Shown here one piece after another: positions 18,276 through 26,685 of a stretch of DNA of 64,000 nt; the stretch's first letter is position 1; each line of letters opens with the position of its first letter. This stretch comes from Tetragenococcus osmophilus (GTDB lineage: Bacteria; Bacillota; Bacilli; Lactobacillales; Enterococcaceae), in the NCBI RefSeq assembly GCF_003795125.1, contig NZ_CP027783.1:1178001-1242000 (forward strand), written 5' to 3'. The notes beneath the pieces are model-generated. The model ran no database searches. It saw only the letters and a list, made by a program, of their open reading frames with translations, and was not told the DNA's origin. A program made the position numbers and the translations under genes.

Positions 18276-20540
18276 ATGAATATCCAACCAATTTTAACCA
18301 ACGAACAATTATATCCTTACTTATTAAAAGCTCGTTATGGTGTTGAAAAAGAGAGTCAACGAGTGACGATGGAAGGTGACTTAGTAACGACAGATTATCC
18401 GGAAAAACTAGGAAATCGGAGCTTCCATCCTTATATCCAAACGGATTTCGCTGAAACTCAGATGGAATTGGTTACGCCAGTTACAGACAGTGTTTCTGAG
18501 CTTTTTCGTTGGTTAGCAGCTATCCATGATACCGTTTATCGTTCCATGGATACTAATGAAATGCTTTGGCCATTAAGCATGCCTCCTGCCTTACCTAAGA
18601 CAGAAGAAAATATTGTAATTGCTAAACTTGATAACTTTGAAGATGTATTATATCGTCGCTATTTGGCAAAAACTTATGGGCGACGGAAACAAATGGTCAG
18701 TGGTATTCATTTTAACTTTGAATTTGATGATGAAATGGTACAAAAGATGTTTGAAATACAAGAAGAATATGATGACTACGATCAATTTAAAACAGAAGTT
18801 TATTTGAAAGTAGCTCGGAATTATCTACATTACCGTTGGCTAACGACTTATTTTTTTGGCGGCTCGCCTTTAAGCGGTCCGCACTATTTTAATGGGCATG
18901 AAAGGCCTACAGAGCCGGTTCGTAGTATCCGTAATAGTGAATATGGCTATAAAAATCACGAAGATGTCAAAGTAAGTTATCGCTCAGTAAAAGACTATGT
19001 GAATGATATTCAACAAATGGTAGAAGAAGGGAAACTTTCTGAAGAGAAAGAATTTTATGCGGCTGTGCGCTTAAGAGGCGGTCATAGTGTTGCTGATTTA
19101 GCAGATAAACCGGTACGCTACATCGAGTTGCGCAATATTGATCTTGATCCTTACCAACCTTATGGCATTGGAGAAGAAGAAGTTGAATTTCTTCATCTTT
19201 TCATGTTGTTTTTACTATGGACAGATGAACAAGCTGATCCAGATGATTGGGTCGAACAAGGTGAACAAATGAACAATTTGGTAGCTTTAGAATCGCCATT
19301 GGCACAAACGGCTTGTTATGATGAAGCGCAAAGATTAATTGTTGAAATCAGGAGTTTTATTAAGCAAACAGAATTGCCAGTTTCAACCGAAATTTTGGAT
19401 CGTATGGAAGAAATGCTAGATGATCCAAAACAAACGTTAGCTGGAAGAGTTTATTTAGATGCTCAAAAAAGAACGCAAAAAGAAATAGGGAAACAAGAAG
19501 GGCTATCTTATTATAAAAAAGCCTGGCAAGCGCCTTATCAATTGGCTGGTTTTACAAATATGGAACTTTCTACTCAGATTTTTATGTTTGATGCTATTCA
19601 AAAAGGTTTTGACCTGGAAGTGTTAGATGAACAAGACCAATTTTTGAAATTGAATGCTCAAGAACATACAGAATATGTAAAAAATGGCAATATGACAAGC
19701 AAAGATACTTATATCGCTCCTTTAATTATGGAAAACAAGACAGTTACTAAAAAACTTTTACATCGAGCTGGTTTCCGGGTCCCTCAAGGTAAAGAGTTTA
19801 CTAGTAAAGAAGCAGCAGATGTAAGTTATGAAGAATTTCGTAACAAAAGTATTGTCGTAAAACCGAAGTCTACTAATTTTGGGTTAGGTATTACAGTTTT
19901 TGTAGATGGCCCAAACAAAAATGACTATGAACAAGCTATAAATACAGCTTTTAAAGAAGATGATTCGGTTTTAATCGAAGATTTTATAGCAGGAACAGAA
20001 TATCGTTTTTTTGTGATTGGTGATCAAGTAAAAGCTATTTTATTGCGAGTCCCCGCTAATGTTACCGGTGATGGGAAACAAACGGTTAAGGAATTAGTTG
20101 CTCAAAAAAATAATGATCCTTTACGAGGAGAGAACCATCGGACACCATTAGAGAAGATACAGTTAGGAGAGAGTGAAGAATTAGTTTTACATCAACAAGG
20201 TTATACATTCGATTCTGTGCCAAATCAAGATGAAACAATTTATTTACGCGATAACTCTAATGTATCTACTGGTGGGGACTCCATTGATATGACAGAGGTA
20301 TTTTCTGAGGATTATAAGCAATTGGCTGTTCAAGCAGCCCAAGTTTTAGGAGCAACAATTTGTGGTGTAGACATAATTGTTCCTGATATTGAAGCACCTG
20401 CTTCTGCAGCAGATGCATATGGTATTATAGAGGCGAATTTTAACCCTATGATGCATATGCATTGTTACCCTTACAAAGGTAAAGGCCGTCGGCTAACTAT
20501 GGATATCTTAAAACTCTTATATCCAGATTTTATAAAATAA
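18276..20540 (+). CDS. gshF: Bifunctional glutamate-cysteine ligase / glutathione synthetase
   Basis: 754 residues, the length of fused GshAB/GshF. The N-terminal two thirds is a glutamate-cysteine ligase (YGVEKESQRVTMEG at about 17-30, then FAETQMELVTPV and the GIHFNFEF strand). The C-terminal third is an ATP-grasp domain related to D-Ala-D-Ala ligase (VVKPKSTNFGLGITVF about 526-541, LIEDFIAGTEYRFFVIGDQV, and EANFNPMMHMHCYPYKGKGR near the end). It makes glutathione from Glu, Cys and Gly in one protein and so supports redox and stress tolerance. AAAGGAT precedes the ATG. Single gene with its own promoter and terminator. Confidence 0.96.
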   Translation: MNIQPILTNEQLYPYLLKARYGVEKESQRVTMEGDLVTTDYPEKLGNRSFHPYIQTDFAETQMELVTPVTDSVSELFRWLAAIHDTVYRSMDTNEMLWPLSMPPALPKTEENIVIAKLDNFEDVLYRRYLAKTYGRRKQMVSGIHFNFEFDDEMVQKMFEIQEEYDDYDQFKTEVYLKVARNYLHYRWLTTYFFGGSPLSGPHYFNGHERPTEPVRSIRNSEYGYKNHEDVKVSYRSVKDYVNDIQQMVEEGKLSEEKEFYAAVRLRGGHSVADLADKPVRYIELRNIDLDPYQPYGIGEEEVEFLHLFMLFLLWTDEQADPDDWVEQGEQMNNLVALESPLAQTACYDEAQRLIVEIRSFIKQTELPVSTEILDRMEEMLDDPKQTLAGRVYLDAQKRTQKEIGKQEGLSYYKKAWQAPYQLAGFTNMELSTQIFMFDAIQKGFDLEVLDEQDQFLKLNAQEHTEYVKNGNMTSKDTYIAPLIMENKTVTKKLLHRAGFRVPQGKEFTSKEAADVSYEEFRNKSIVVKPKSTNFGLGITVFVDGPNKNDYEQAINTAFKEDDSVLIEDFIAGTEYRFFVIGDQVKAILLRVPANVTGDGKQTVKELVAQKNNDPLRGENHRTPLEKIQLGESEELVLHQQGYTFDSVPNQDETIYLRDNSNVSTGGDSIDMTEVFSEDYKQLAVQAAQVLGATICGVDIIVPDIEAPASAADAYGIIEANFNPMMHMHCYPYKGKGRRLTMDILKLLYPDFIK

Positions 20541-20566
20541 CTTTGGAAAAATTTTATAGTAGAGAA

Positions 20567-20625
20567 AAAAAGACTTACTGGTTTATCGTACAAAGCGATA
20601 CCAGCAAGTCTTATATTCATTTTTT
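20567..20625. terminator. Shared terminator of gshF and yueI
   Basis: AAGACTTACTGGTTTATCG (20570-20588) pairs with 20596-20612 over a 7-base loop. It is flanked by A runs on the left and a T-rich stretch on the right, so it can serve both convergent genes. Confidence 0.75.
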
Positions 20626-20639
20626 GCTTTAGTATTTTG

Positions 20640-21089
20640 TTAATCGTTGTGAAAAAGGCTATGCCAAAAACTTTTTTTCTCATTGCCGTTTTGTGAAGAA
20701 TGCGAGCTATCATTTGTAAATTTTTCTGCGATATCGATTGTATCTTCGTTTACAGCTTTATCAGAAACTACAAGGAGACCACTTTCTTCATCTTCTTGCA
20801 AATCAGTGTCAACAACAGTAAATTTAAGCTTTGCCTTCATAATACTTTGAATGTAGCTAGTTTGTAGGGTTTGGCTGACATTTCCGTTAATTAAAACACT
20901 GGCATCAGGGTAATCTGTTAAGTGCGTTTCTAAGGTTTTTTTTAACTTTTCTTGTCTCATTTGTTGAATTGACATTCGGATATAGACACGTTCACGAAAA
21001 GTTCCTAAAAATTTTCTTTGTTCATCAGGATTTACAGAGGGGGTGCCGTACATTCCTTTGTCTAGATGCTTTTGTACTTCGTCTGTCAT
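20640..21089 (-). CDS. yueI: YueI-family (DUF1694) protein
   Basis: 149 residues, MTDEVQKHLDKGMYGTPSVN at the start and a conserved core FLGTFRERVYIRMSIQQM, matching the uncharacterised YueI family of Firmicutes. The ATG at 21089 is preceded by GGGGAGG with 6-bp spacing; an upstream ATG in the same frame lacks a site. The C-terminal 30 residues are polar and Ser/Asn/His-rich. No membrane segments. Function unknown; it is convergent with gshF and shares its terminator. Confidence 0.82.
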   Translation of the reverse strand: MTDEVQKHLDKGMYGTPSVNPDEQRKFLGTFRERVYIRMSIQQMRQEKLKKTLETHLTDYPDASVLINGNVSQTLQTSYIQSIMKAKLKFTVVDTDLQEDEESGLLVVSDKAVNEDTIDIAEKFTNDSSHSSQNGNEKKSFWHSLFHND

Positions 21090-21233
21090 AGTGATCCTCC
21101 CCAATAAATTAATTATCTTCATTATAACATAGGACGTTTTTATTTTTAAAATACTTCACAAATTCGAACCAATGAAAGCAAAGTAGGCTTCTCCCTGTTT
21201 GAAAAAAGAGAGTAGGGGTTAAATAAAAAATCT

Positions 21234-21306
21234 ATTGGAGGCAATCTTGTGATGTGCTCCTAATCGGTAAATAATTGGAGACAACTTCTTCGATGTGCCT
21301 CCAATA
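21234..21306. repeat. Two tandem imperfect palindromic repeat units
   Basis: Unit 1 (21234-21264) and unit 2 (21274-21306) both begin ATTGGAG, contain GATGTGC at a similar distance and end in CTCC-AAT. Each is thus a rough palindrome, and the two are direct repeats of each other separated by 9 bp. Unit 2 has perfect ATTGGAG/CTCCAAT ends. Confidence 0.65.
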
Positions 21307-21412
21307 ATTATGGAGAGTGGTGGGAAGTATTGAAATAACTCTTTTTATTGGTAAAAAACCTGCTGTTGTTACTTGTATACTGTAAGAAGCTTACTTCGAT
21401 AAATTTTACGCA

Positions 21413-21440
21413 TAGACAAATTCTTGAAATTGCGTATAAT
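21413..21440 (+). promoter_or_regulatory. Promoter of the GNAT gene
   Basis: TAGACA (-35, 21413-21418), 16-bp spacer, TATAAT (-10, 21435-21440). It lies 32 bp before the ATG at 21472 and downstream of an alternative start at 21424, which it therefore argues against. Confidence 0.7.
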
Positions 21441-21471
21441 AAAGGATAATTTAAGTAAACAGGTGAGGTTA

Positions 21472-22053
21472 ATGAAACAAGATAATGATAAAAATTACAT
21501 TTTAGCAACAAATAACCATTTAGAAACTAAACGTCTATTATTGCGGCCAGTATCTCTTTTGGATGCAGAGGATATGTTTGAATATAGCAGCGATAGTCAA
21601 ACAACTAAATTTGTTTTTGAACCTCATCAAACGTTAACAGATACAAGATATGCTATTGCAGAGTATTTTATGGCAGACCCATTAGGAAAATATGCTATTG
21701 AGTTAAAAGAGCAGCATAAAATGATTGGTACAATTGATCTTAGAGCAGAAATAAAAATTGGCGTGGCAGAATTGGGTTATATTATTAATAAAAATTACTG
21801 GGGCTTTGGGTATATACCAGAAGCATGTGATCGGTTGCTTACGCTTGGTTTTGTTGATTTAAATTTAGTACGTGTTAAAGCATTACATGATCAAAGAAAT
21901 CAAAATTCAGGACGAGTAATGGAGAAAATCGGGATGACGGTGGATAGTATAGTACCTGAGGCTAGAAGAAATCTTGGGCAACTAAAAGGAGAACTGTTTA
22001 CAGAAGTTACTCGAAGTATATCAAAAAAACAGTGGCAGACTGCGAAATATTAG
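21472..22053 (+). CDS. GNAT-family N-acetyltransferase (RimJ/RimL type)
   Basis: 193 residues. It has the RimJ-like opening LETKRLLLRPVSLLDAEDMF, the central strand KMIGTIDLRAE, and an acetyl-CoA binding region around GYIINKNYWGFGYIPEACDRLL followed by the closing NSGRVMEKIGM. It transfers an acetyl group from acetyl-CoA to an amine; the acceptor, often a ribosomal protein N-terminus or small molecule, is not known. ATG at 21472 is chosen for AGGTGAGG upstream and for the promoter position. It heads a likely three-gene unit with the phosphoesterase and YktB. Confidence 0.85.
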   Translation: MKQDNDKNYILATNNHLETKRLLLRPVSLLDAEDMFEYSSDSQTTKFVFEPHQTLTDTRYAIAEYFMADPLGKYAIELKEQHKMIGTIDLRAEIKIGVAELGYIINKNYWGFGYIPEACDRLLTLGFVDLNLVRVKALHDQRNQNSGRVMEKIGMTVDSIVPEARRNLGQLKGELFTEVTRSISKKQWQTAKY

Positions 22054-22068
22054 AAGAAGGGACAGAAT

Positions 22069-22959
22069 TTGGGGAAACTAGCAATTATATCAGATTTACA
22101 TGCAGATATTAATCAATTAAATGAAGAACTGTATGTTATGCGTGATTATTTAGAAAAACAACACGTTACGCATCTTCATTTTGCAGGGGATGTGGCAAAT
22201 AAAGTAGGCAAGGCGTTAGAAATCGTCCATTTTTTCGATCAAAAAATACCTACTACTTTTCACTGGGGAAACCATGAAATGGCAGATATTCAAGAGCAAC
22301 AAAACTTTGAAGATTTTAATGATCCTCATTTTTTAAATTTTAAAACAAAAGAACTATCAGAATCCACTGTGCTTTTGGGCGTAAATGGTTGGTACGATTA
22401 TAGTTTTGTACCTTTTGCAGATGAGAAAGAGTATCGCAGGAAGAAACAAGTTTATTGGTATGATCGTTTTATTGAGCGTAAAGGCTCGGATCCAGAAATT
22501 ACGGATGCAATTTGTGACCGTCTGAAAGAAACACTAAAAAGTATTCCGCCTACAAAAAACATCATTTTAAGTACTCATTTTGTACCTAAAGAAGCTTTTA
22601 TTATTAAACATGGGGAAAAATACGCACGATGGAATCAATTGAATGCTTTTTTGGGTTCAAAAGAATTTGGTGCTGTATTGGATGAATTTCCTAATATTAA
22701 AGAAGTTGTTTTTGGACATACGCATCATCGCTTTTTTGAACAGAAATTACATCGTACTAGGTATCATTGTCGGCCGTTTGGCTATTATTATGAATGGTTT
22801 TTAACTCGTTCTTTTATATTATCCAATCATTTAGCTGATACTTTTAATCCGCTTAAAGCTCGAACTTTGGTAAAACATTATTCTCAAGCGTTTAATGAAT
22901 ATAAAAATAATTATCTTCTTAATGAGCTTCAAGAGGGGATGGTTTTACTTGATTATTAA
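22069..22959 (+). CDS. Metallophosphoesterase
   Basis: 296 residues, calcineurin-like phosphoesterase with all metal-site motifs: ISDLHADINQL (about 6-16), FAGDVANK, WGNHEM and, later, a His in LSTHFVP and the closing GHTHHRFF. The family comprises dinuclear-metal phosphatases or phosphodiesterases; it resembles the predicted phosphoesterase group common in lactobacilli and enterococci, with no known substrate. TTG start 15 bp after the previous stop, with GAAGAAGG upstream. Co-transcribed with the GNAT gene and yktB. Confidence 0.85.
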   Translation: MGKLAIISDLHADINQLNEELYVMRDYLEKQHVTHLHFAGDVANKVGKALEIVHFFDQKIPTTFHWGNHEMADIQEQQNFEDFNDPHFLNFKTKELSESTVLLGVNGWYDYSFVPFADEKEYRRKKQVYWYDRFIERKGSDPEITDAICDRLKETLKSIPPTKNIILSTHFVPKEAFIIKHGEKYARWNQLNAFLGSKEFGAVLDEFPNIKEVVFGHTHHRFFEQKLHRTRYHCRPFGYYYEWFLTRSFILSNHLADTFNPLKARTLVKHYSQAFNEYKNNYLLNELQEGMVLLDY

Positions 22960-22976
22960 ATTTAATAGGAGGATTT

Positions 22977-23579
22977 ATGTTTACGCAAGAAAGTTTTAAA
23001 GTCTTTGAGATTACTGGTTTAGACGAACGAATGTCGGCGATACGAGAAGAAATTCAGCCAGTTTTTAAGACAATAGACGAAAAAATAAAAAAAGATTTAG
23101 AAGAAAAATTGAGGGAGACGCTTTATATCCATATTGCCCAGCACCGCAGGCGTAGCGTTTATCCTCCAGAAAATACCTGGTCAGCTATTAGTAGCAAAAA
23201 AAGTGGTTATAAAATGGAGCCGCATTTCCAATTAGGAATTTGGCCTGAATATGTTTTTATGTATTTATCTATTATTGACAATCTTCCTAAAAAAGAACAA
23301 ATGGCGCAGCAACTTTTACATCATAACCTCTTATTGACACAATTACCTGAAGATACTGTAATCAATACCGATCATACGAAAGACCACTATGAGCTGGTTG
23401 TGGAAACAAATATTAAACACGCTTTAGAACGTTTAAAGAATGTCAAAAAAGGCGAGTTTCAAATTGGACGAGTAATAAAAAAAGAAAGTGAATTATGGAA
23501 TGAACCTGAAAAGGCAATGGAATATATGTTAGCAACTTATCGTTCGCTAATTCCATATTACGAACTTCTACAATTTTGA
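22977..23579 (+). CDS. yktB: YktB-family (DUF1054) protein
   Basis: 200 residues. MFTQESFKVFEITGLDERMS at the start and the core YIHIAQHRRRSVYPPENTWSA match the YktB/DUF1054 family found across Firmicutes. It is soluble and has no cysteine cluster or recognised catalytic motif. AGGAGG lies 6 bp before the ATG. It is the last gene of the short unit starting at 21472 and is closed by the hairpin at 23598. Function unknown. Confidence 0.86.
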   Translation: MFTQESFKVFEITGLDERMSAIREEIQPVFKTIDEKIKKDLEEKLRETLYIHIAQHRRRSVYPPENTWSAISSKKSGYKMEPHFQLGIWPEYVFMYLSIIDNLPKKEQMAQQLLHHNLLLTQLPEDTVINTDHTKDHYELVVETNIKHALERLKNVKKGEFQIGRVIKKESELWNEPEKAMEYMLATYRSLIPYYELLQF

Positions 23580-23597
23580 AGCTGAGCTAAAAGGAAA

Positions 23598-23648
23598 AAT
23601 ACCCGAGCTATATTCGATAAGAAATCTATATAGCTCGGGTATTTTTAT
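23598..23648. terminator. Shared terminator of yktB and bioY
   Basis: ATACCCGAGCTATAT and ATATAGCTCGGGTAT form a 15-bp perfect stem, with A-rich sequence to the left and T-rich to the right. It serves both convergent genes and just touches the bioY stop. Confidence 0.85.
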
Positions 23649-24187
23649 CCATTACTAAGAAACCTTTGTGGTAGACGCCGAATCAAGACGACGCTAAGCC
23701 AACCTGAAGCAATTGCTTTTATAATTTCTGGGAACAAAAAACCAAAAAAGCCTGTAGAGATTGCAGGGGTCCAATTCATATCAGCTGCGAATTTTAGCCA
23801 AATTGTCCCAAAGAAAAGAGCTACAATAAATCCTAACAAGTTGGCAACGATAGTGCTAAAGTAAGCATACCCCGTATATTTTATAATTGTTCCAATAATT
23901 AAAGAAGCGAAAATAAAACCAACTAAAAAGCCGCCTGTAGGACCTAAAAGATAGCCTACACCACTGCCTCCTCCGGCAAAAACGGGTAAACCGATCGCCC
24001 CAAGTAAAAAGTAAATAAGAACAGACCAAATTCCTACTTTTCTACCTAGTAAAGTAACCGTCAAACCAACAATAAATGTTTGTAAGCTCAAGGGAACAAT
24101 ACCAAGTGGAATAATGATTTGGGAAAAAATAGCGATAATACCAGCAAAAGTAGCTGCCAACAGTTGCTCATGTAAAGTTAATTTCAT
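23645..24187 (-). CDS. bioY: Biotin transporter BioY
   Basis: 180 residues, strongly hydrophobic with about six membrane segments and the BioY pattern (LPVFAGGGSGVGYLLGPTGG around 80-99, then LVGFIFASLIIG). BioY is the substrate-binding membrane subunit of biotin ECF transporters and works with a shared energising module encoded elsewhere. The ATG at 24187 follows GAAAGGG; an upstream ATG lies before the ribosome site. A minus-strand promoter (TTTACA, 17 bp, TATATT) is at 24239-24267. A GTTAAC palindrome at 24226-24231 lies near the start of transcription and may be part of a BirA-type site, which is only a guess. Confidence 0.92.
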   Translation of the reverse strand: MKLTLHEQLLAATFAGIIAIFSQIIIPLGIVPLSLQTFIVGLTVTLLGRKVGIWSVLIYFLLGAIGLPVFAGGGSGVGYLLGPTGGFLVGFIFASLIIGTIIKYTGYAYFSTIVANLLGFIVALFFGTIWLKFAADMNWTPAISTGFFGFLFPEIIKAIASGWLSVVLIRRLPQRFLSNG

Positions 24188-24238
24188 TGTGTAACCCTTT
24201 CTAGTAAACCTAAATTTCAAAACTAGTTAACGAAATAA

Positions 24239-24267
24239 AATATAGCACTTCCTTTAATAATTGTAAA
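24239..24267 (-). promoter_or_regulatory. Promoter of bioY
   Basis: On the minus strand TTTACA (24267-24262), 17-bp spacer, TATATT (24244-24239), about 50 bp before the start codon. Confidence 0.55.
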
Positions 24268-24332
24268 TAATAATTGTCCGTTGATTATCATTAAGAGGTT
24301 ATTTTAAAAGGATAAGAGGTAAAACACAGAGG

Positions 24333-24375
24333 ATAAAAAAATAGCCCAGGATCTCCATAGAGATCTTGGGCTTAA
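24333..24375 (-). terminator. Terminator of rpsD
   Basis: On the minus strand AAGCCCAAGATCTC pairs with GAGATCCTGGGCT over a 4-base loop and is followed by ATTTTTTT. Confidence 0.85.
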
Positions 24376-24384
24376 AGTAAAATC

Positions 24385-24996
24385 TTACATCAATTGGTTG
24401 TAGTATTCAACAACTAATGCTTCATCAATATCAGGAGTCAATTCTTCACGTTCTGGTAAGCGTGTTAATGATCCTTCTAATTTTTCATCGTCAAAGCTGA
24501 CAAATGCAGGGGTTCCTACAATAGATTCAACAGCTTCTGTAATGGCAGACATTTCTTTTGATTTTTCACGGATACTAATGACTTGTCCTACTTCTACATG
24601 ATAAGAAGGGATGTCTACACGTTGACCATCTACTGTAACATGGCCATGGTTGACAAATTGACGTGCTTGACGACGTGTAGTTGCCAAACCTAAACGGTAA
24701 ACCACGTTGTCCAAACGTTGTTCAAGTAAGATCATGAAGTTAACACCATGTTTGCCTTCTTTAATTTTACTTGCTTTTATAAACAACGTACGGAATTGGC
24801 GTTCTGTTAAACCATACATACGACGTAGTTTTTGTTTTTCATTTAATTGCAAACCATATTCTGAGCGTGTACGACGGCTTGTTGGTCCGTGTTCACCTGG
24901 TGGGTAAGGTCGACGATTTAATTCTTTTCCGGTGCCAGATAGGGAAATACCTAAACGGCGGGAAACTTTCCAAGATGGTCCAGTATAACGAGACAT
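24385..24996 (-). CDS. rpsD: 30S ribosomal protein S4
   Basis: 203 residues, the standard bacterial S4 length, from [20 protein letters not shown] to the end [12 protein letters not shown]. It has the S4 RNA-binding domain around 93-155 ([20 protein letters not shown]). A primary 16S-binding protein of the small subunit, and in Firmicutes a repressor of its own mRNA. ATG at 24996 is selected by TTGGAGGAA upstream and by homologues. Single gene with a leader of about 170 bases and a terminator. Confidence 0.97.
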   Translation of the reverse strand: MSRYTGPSWKVSRRLGISLSGTGKELNRRPYPPGEHGPTSRRTRSEYGLQLNEKQKLRRMYGLTERQFRTLFIKASKIKEGKHGVNFMILLEQRLDNVVYRLGLATTRRQARQFVNHGHVTVDGQRVDIPSYHVEVGQVISIREKSKEMSAITEAVESIVGTPAFVSFDDEKLEGSLTRLPEREELTPDIDEALVVEYYNQLM

Positions 24997-25170
24997 TGAA
25001 AATTCCTCCAATAATATTTTTTGGAGTAAAATAATCCGATGAAATATTCATCATTCGTGTAGTTCGCTCTTCAATCTTCACCTTTGCAGCCGCGGCTACG
25101 CAATTGAACCATATAATAAGGCGACGAACTGGTGACGAATCATTATATCTCTGCTGCATTATTTTACACG
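24997..25170 (-). promoter_or_regulatory. Long 5' leader of rpsD, candidate S4 autoregulatory element
   Basis: About 174 bases lie between the predicted start of transcription and the rpsD ATG. On the minus strand the leader can form an extended helix in which ATATAAT (about 25146) faces ATTATAT (about 25110), plus GC-rich segments near 25090-25100. Firmicute rpsD genes are known to carry an S4-binding leader with a pseudoknot in this position. The structure was not modelled, so assignment rests on position, length and pairing potential. Confidence 0.5.
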
Positions 25171-25176
25171 CATAAT

Positions 25177-25206
25177 ATTATACTTTGCTCTTTTACTTTC
25201 TGTCAA
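25177..25206 (-). promoter_or_regulatory. Promoter of rpsD
   Basis: On the minus strand a consensus TTGACA (25206-25201), 18-bp spacer and TATAAT (25182-25177). Confidence 0.8.
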
Positions 25207-25390
25207 GGGATTTTTCATAATAGCCCCTTTAGATTTCACTTTTATTTTGGATAAAAGAGATCAAAGTTAAAAAGGGGCTTTTACTGTATGTTATTTATTA
25301 TAAAATCGCTTTACAAATTTATTCAAGCTCATTAGAATAAAAACGTTGGCCAACAAAAGTGTTGAGAAAAATAATAAAGGTGGAAAAGAA

Positions 25391-26188
25391 ATGAATCCGA
25401 TATCAGCGTTATTTGAAAAAATTGACGCTTCTATTTTAAAAAAAGTAGAATTAATTGAGAGTAGTTACGCACGTTACGCTGTCCGTGCTATCTTAGCATG
25501 TTTATTTTTAACTTTAGGGACAGCGATCGCATTTGGGACTGCTATGCAAGCAGAAGAAGTTGCGCCAGGTTCAGGTAAATTTTTATATGCATTTATGTTT
25601 AGCTGGTCTTTGGTTATGATTTTATTTATGAATGCAGAACTGGGAACTTCTAATATGCTTTATATGACTGTAGGAGTATATCGCAAAAAAATAGATGTTA
25701 AAATGGCTAGTAAGATCCTGTTTACTTGTATCTTGTTTAATTTAGTTGGGGGCATCTTTTTTGGTTATTTAATTTCATTAACTGGGACATTTCAAGATCT
25801 ATCAGCTGATAATTACATGTTTACTTCACTAGCTGGTAAATTAGAAAAATCAACCTTACAAATTCTAGTAGAAGGTATTTTTGCTAATGTTGTTGTAAAT
25901 ACAGCAGTGTTAATTAGTTTACGTATGAAAGATGATGCTGGTAAAGTTTTAGCTATTATTTTTATCATTTTTATTTTTGCTTTTCTAGGTTACGAACACG
26001 TTATTGCTAATTTCCCGGCATTTTCTTTAGGATATTTTGCTTCTCAAGGAAGTATAGCTACAATGACAGCTTCAAATCTTATACATAATCTGGTATTTGC
26101 GCTAGTGGGTAATTATATCGGAGGCGGTCTGGTTATCGGCCTTATGTATGCTTGGTTAAATAATACAAGTTCAGATTATGTAGATTAA
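25391..26188 (+). CDS. Formate/nitrite transporter family channel
   Basis: 265 residues with six membrane segments of the FNT family, starting with a short cytoplasmic helix (PISALFEKIDASILKKVELI), then TLGTAIAFGTAM, NAELGTSNMLYM, a central NVVVNTAVLISL and the late HVIANFPAFSLG. The paired NAE/HVIAN-type segments form the pore in this family of formate, nitrite or hydrosulphide channels; the transported anion is not certain here. ATG at 25391 has AAAGGTGG 8 bp upstream and is preferred to a start at 25346. Single gene. Confidence 0.88.
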   Translation: MNPISALFEKIDASILKKVELIESSYARYAVRAILACLFLTLGTAIAFGTAMQAEEVAPGSGKFLYAFMFSWSLVMILFMNAELGTSNMLYMTVGVYRKKIDVKMASKILFTCILFNLVGGIFFGYLISLTGTFQDLSADNYMFTSLAGKLEKSTLQILVEGIFANVVVNTAVLISLRMKDDAGKVLAIIFIIFIFAFLGYEHVIANFPAFSLGYFASQGSIATMTASNLIHNLVFALVGNYIGGGLVIGLMYAWLNNTSSDYVD

Positions 26189-26224
26189 GACTAAAATACA
26201 AGTGAAAAAATATTCTGAATATTA

Positions 26225-26253
26225 TTGACAAATAAGTACAGCCTTGCTATTAT
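26225..26253 (+). promoter_or_regulatory. Promoter of the methionine T-box leader
   Basis: Consensus TTGACA (26225-26230), 17-bp spacer, TATTAT (26248-26253), just upstream of the T-box leader. Confidence 0.75.
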
Positions 26254-26284
26254 TTTGGATAACATATAAAAACACAACGATAAA

Positions 26285-26537
26285 GAAAGTAGAATTTGTT
26301 TAATTTTCTAAAAGAGAGCTTCGGTAGCTGAAAAGAAGCGAAAAAATAGGAATTCGAAAATGGCTTTAGAGTGGGTATTCTGAAAGTATTAGGAATACAC
26401 GGTATTCTCCGTTAACAAGAAACCAATATGAATTGTATTGGAGACAAAGGTAAAAATAGTAATATTTTTACAAATCAAGGTGGTACCATGTATGTCGATT
26501 ACATCCTTAGGAGACAATTGTCTTCTAGGGATTTTTT
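26285..26537 (+). promoter_or_regulatory. T-box leader, methionine specifier
   Basis: A complete T-box: Stem I region with GAGCTTCGGTAGCTG (from about 26316), specifier region GAAAATGGCT with ATG at 26360-26362, the T-box sequence AATCAAGGTGGTACCATG at 26473-26490, and a terminator at 26503. T-boxes sense uncharged tRNA and let transcription continue when the amino acid is short. ATG implies methionine. The next co-directional gene, 1.9 kb away beyond an IS110-type element, is MetE-like, which agrees. Confidence 0.9.
26503..26537 (+). terminator. T-box regulated terminator
   Basis: ATCCTTAGGAGACAA pairs with TTGTCTTCTAGGGAT and is followed by seven T. The 5' arm partly overlaps the bases expected to form the antiterminator with the T-box sequence. 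Confidence 0.85.
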
Positions 26538-26652
26538 TATCTAAAAAGCATAGTGGTAAAGAGTCAAGATAAAAAATGAATTTATTGTTACTCTACCACT
26601 AAAAAATAGGCGCACTGAACTAGGCCTATGCAAATCAAGCGTTTTCATAGGC
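26538..26652. other. Remnant between T-box and insertion sequence, two hairpins
   Basis: TAGTGGTAAAGAGT pairs with ACTCTACCACTA (26551-26601), and GCCTATG (26624-26630) pairs with CATAGGC (26646-26652). The second hairpin abuts the presumed edge of the IS110-type element. No gene is present. Confidence 0.5.
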
Positions 26653-26685
26653 TGTTTCCCTAGCAATGCGCAAATAACTTTTTCG

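Larger units (their letters stand above)
21090..21471. other. Intergenic region with a repeat pair and a promoter
   Basis: About 380 bp with no gene. It contains two imperfect copies of a palindromic unit (21234-21264 and 21274-21306, listed separately) and a promoter for the downstream gene (21413-21440). No recognised RNA element otherwise. Confidence 0.6.

Noticed and set aside
24226-24231. GTTAAC near the bioY promoter as a BirA operator
   Set aside because: Only one half-site is evident; a convincing second half at the usual distance was not found.
24893-25159. Open frame of 88 codons on the minus strand upstream of rpsD
   Set aside because: It overlaps the rpsD leader and start out of frame, has no ribosome site, and resembles no protein.
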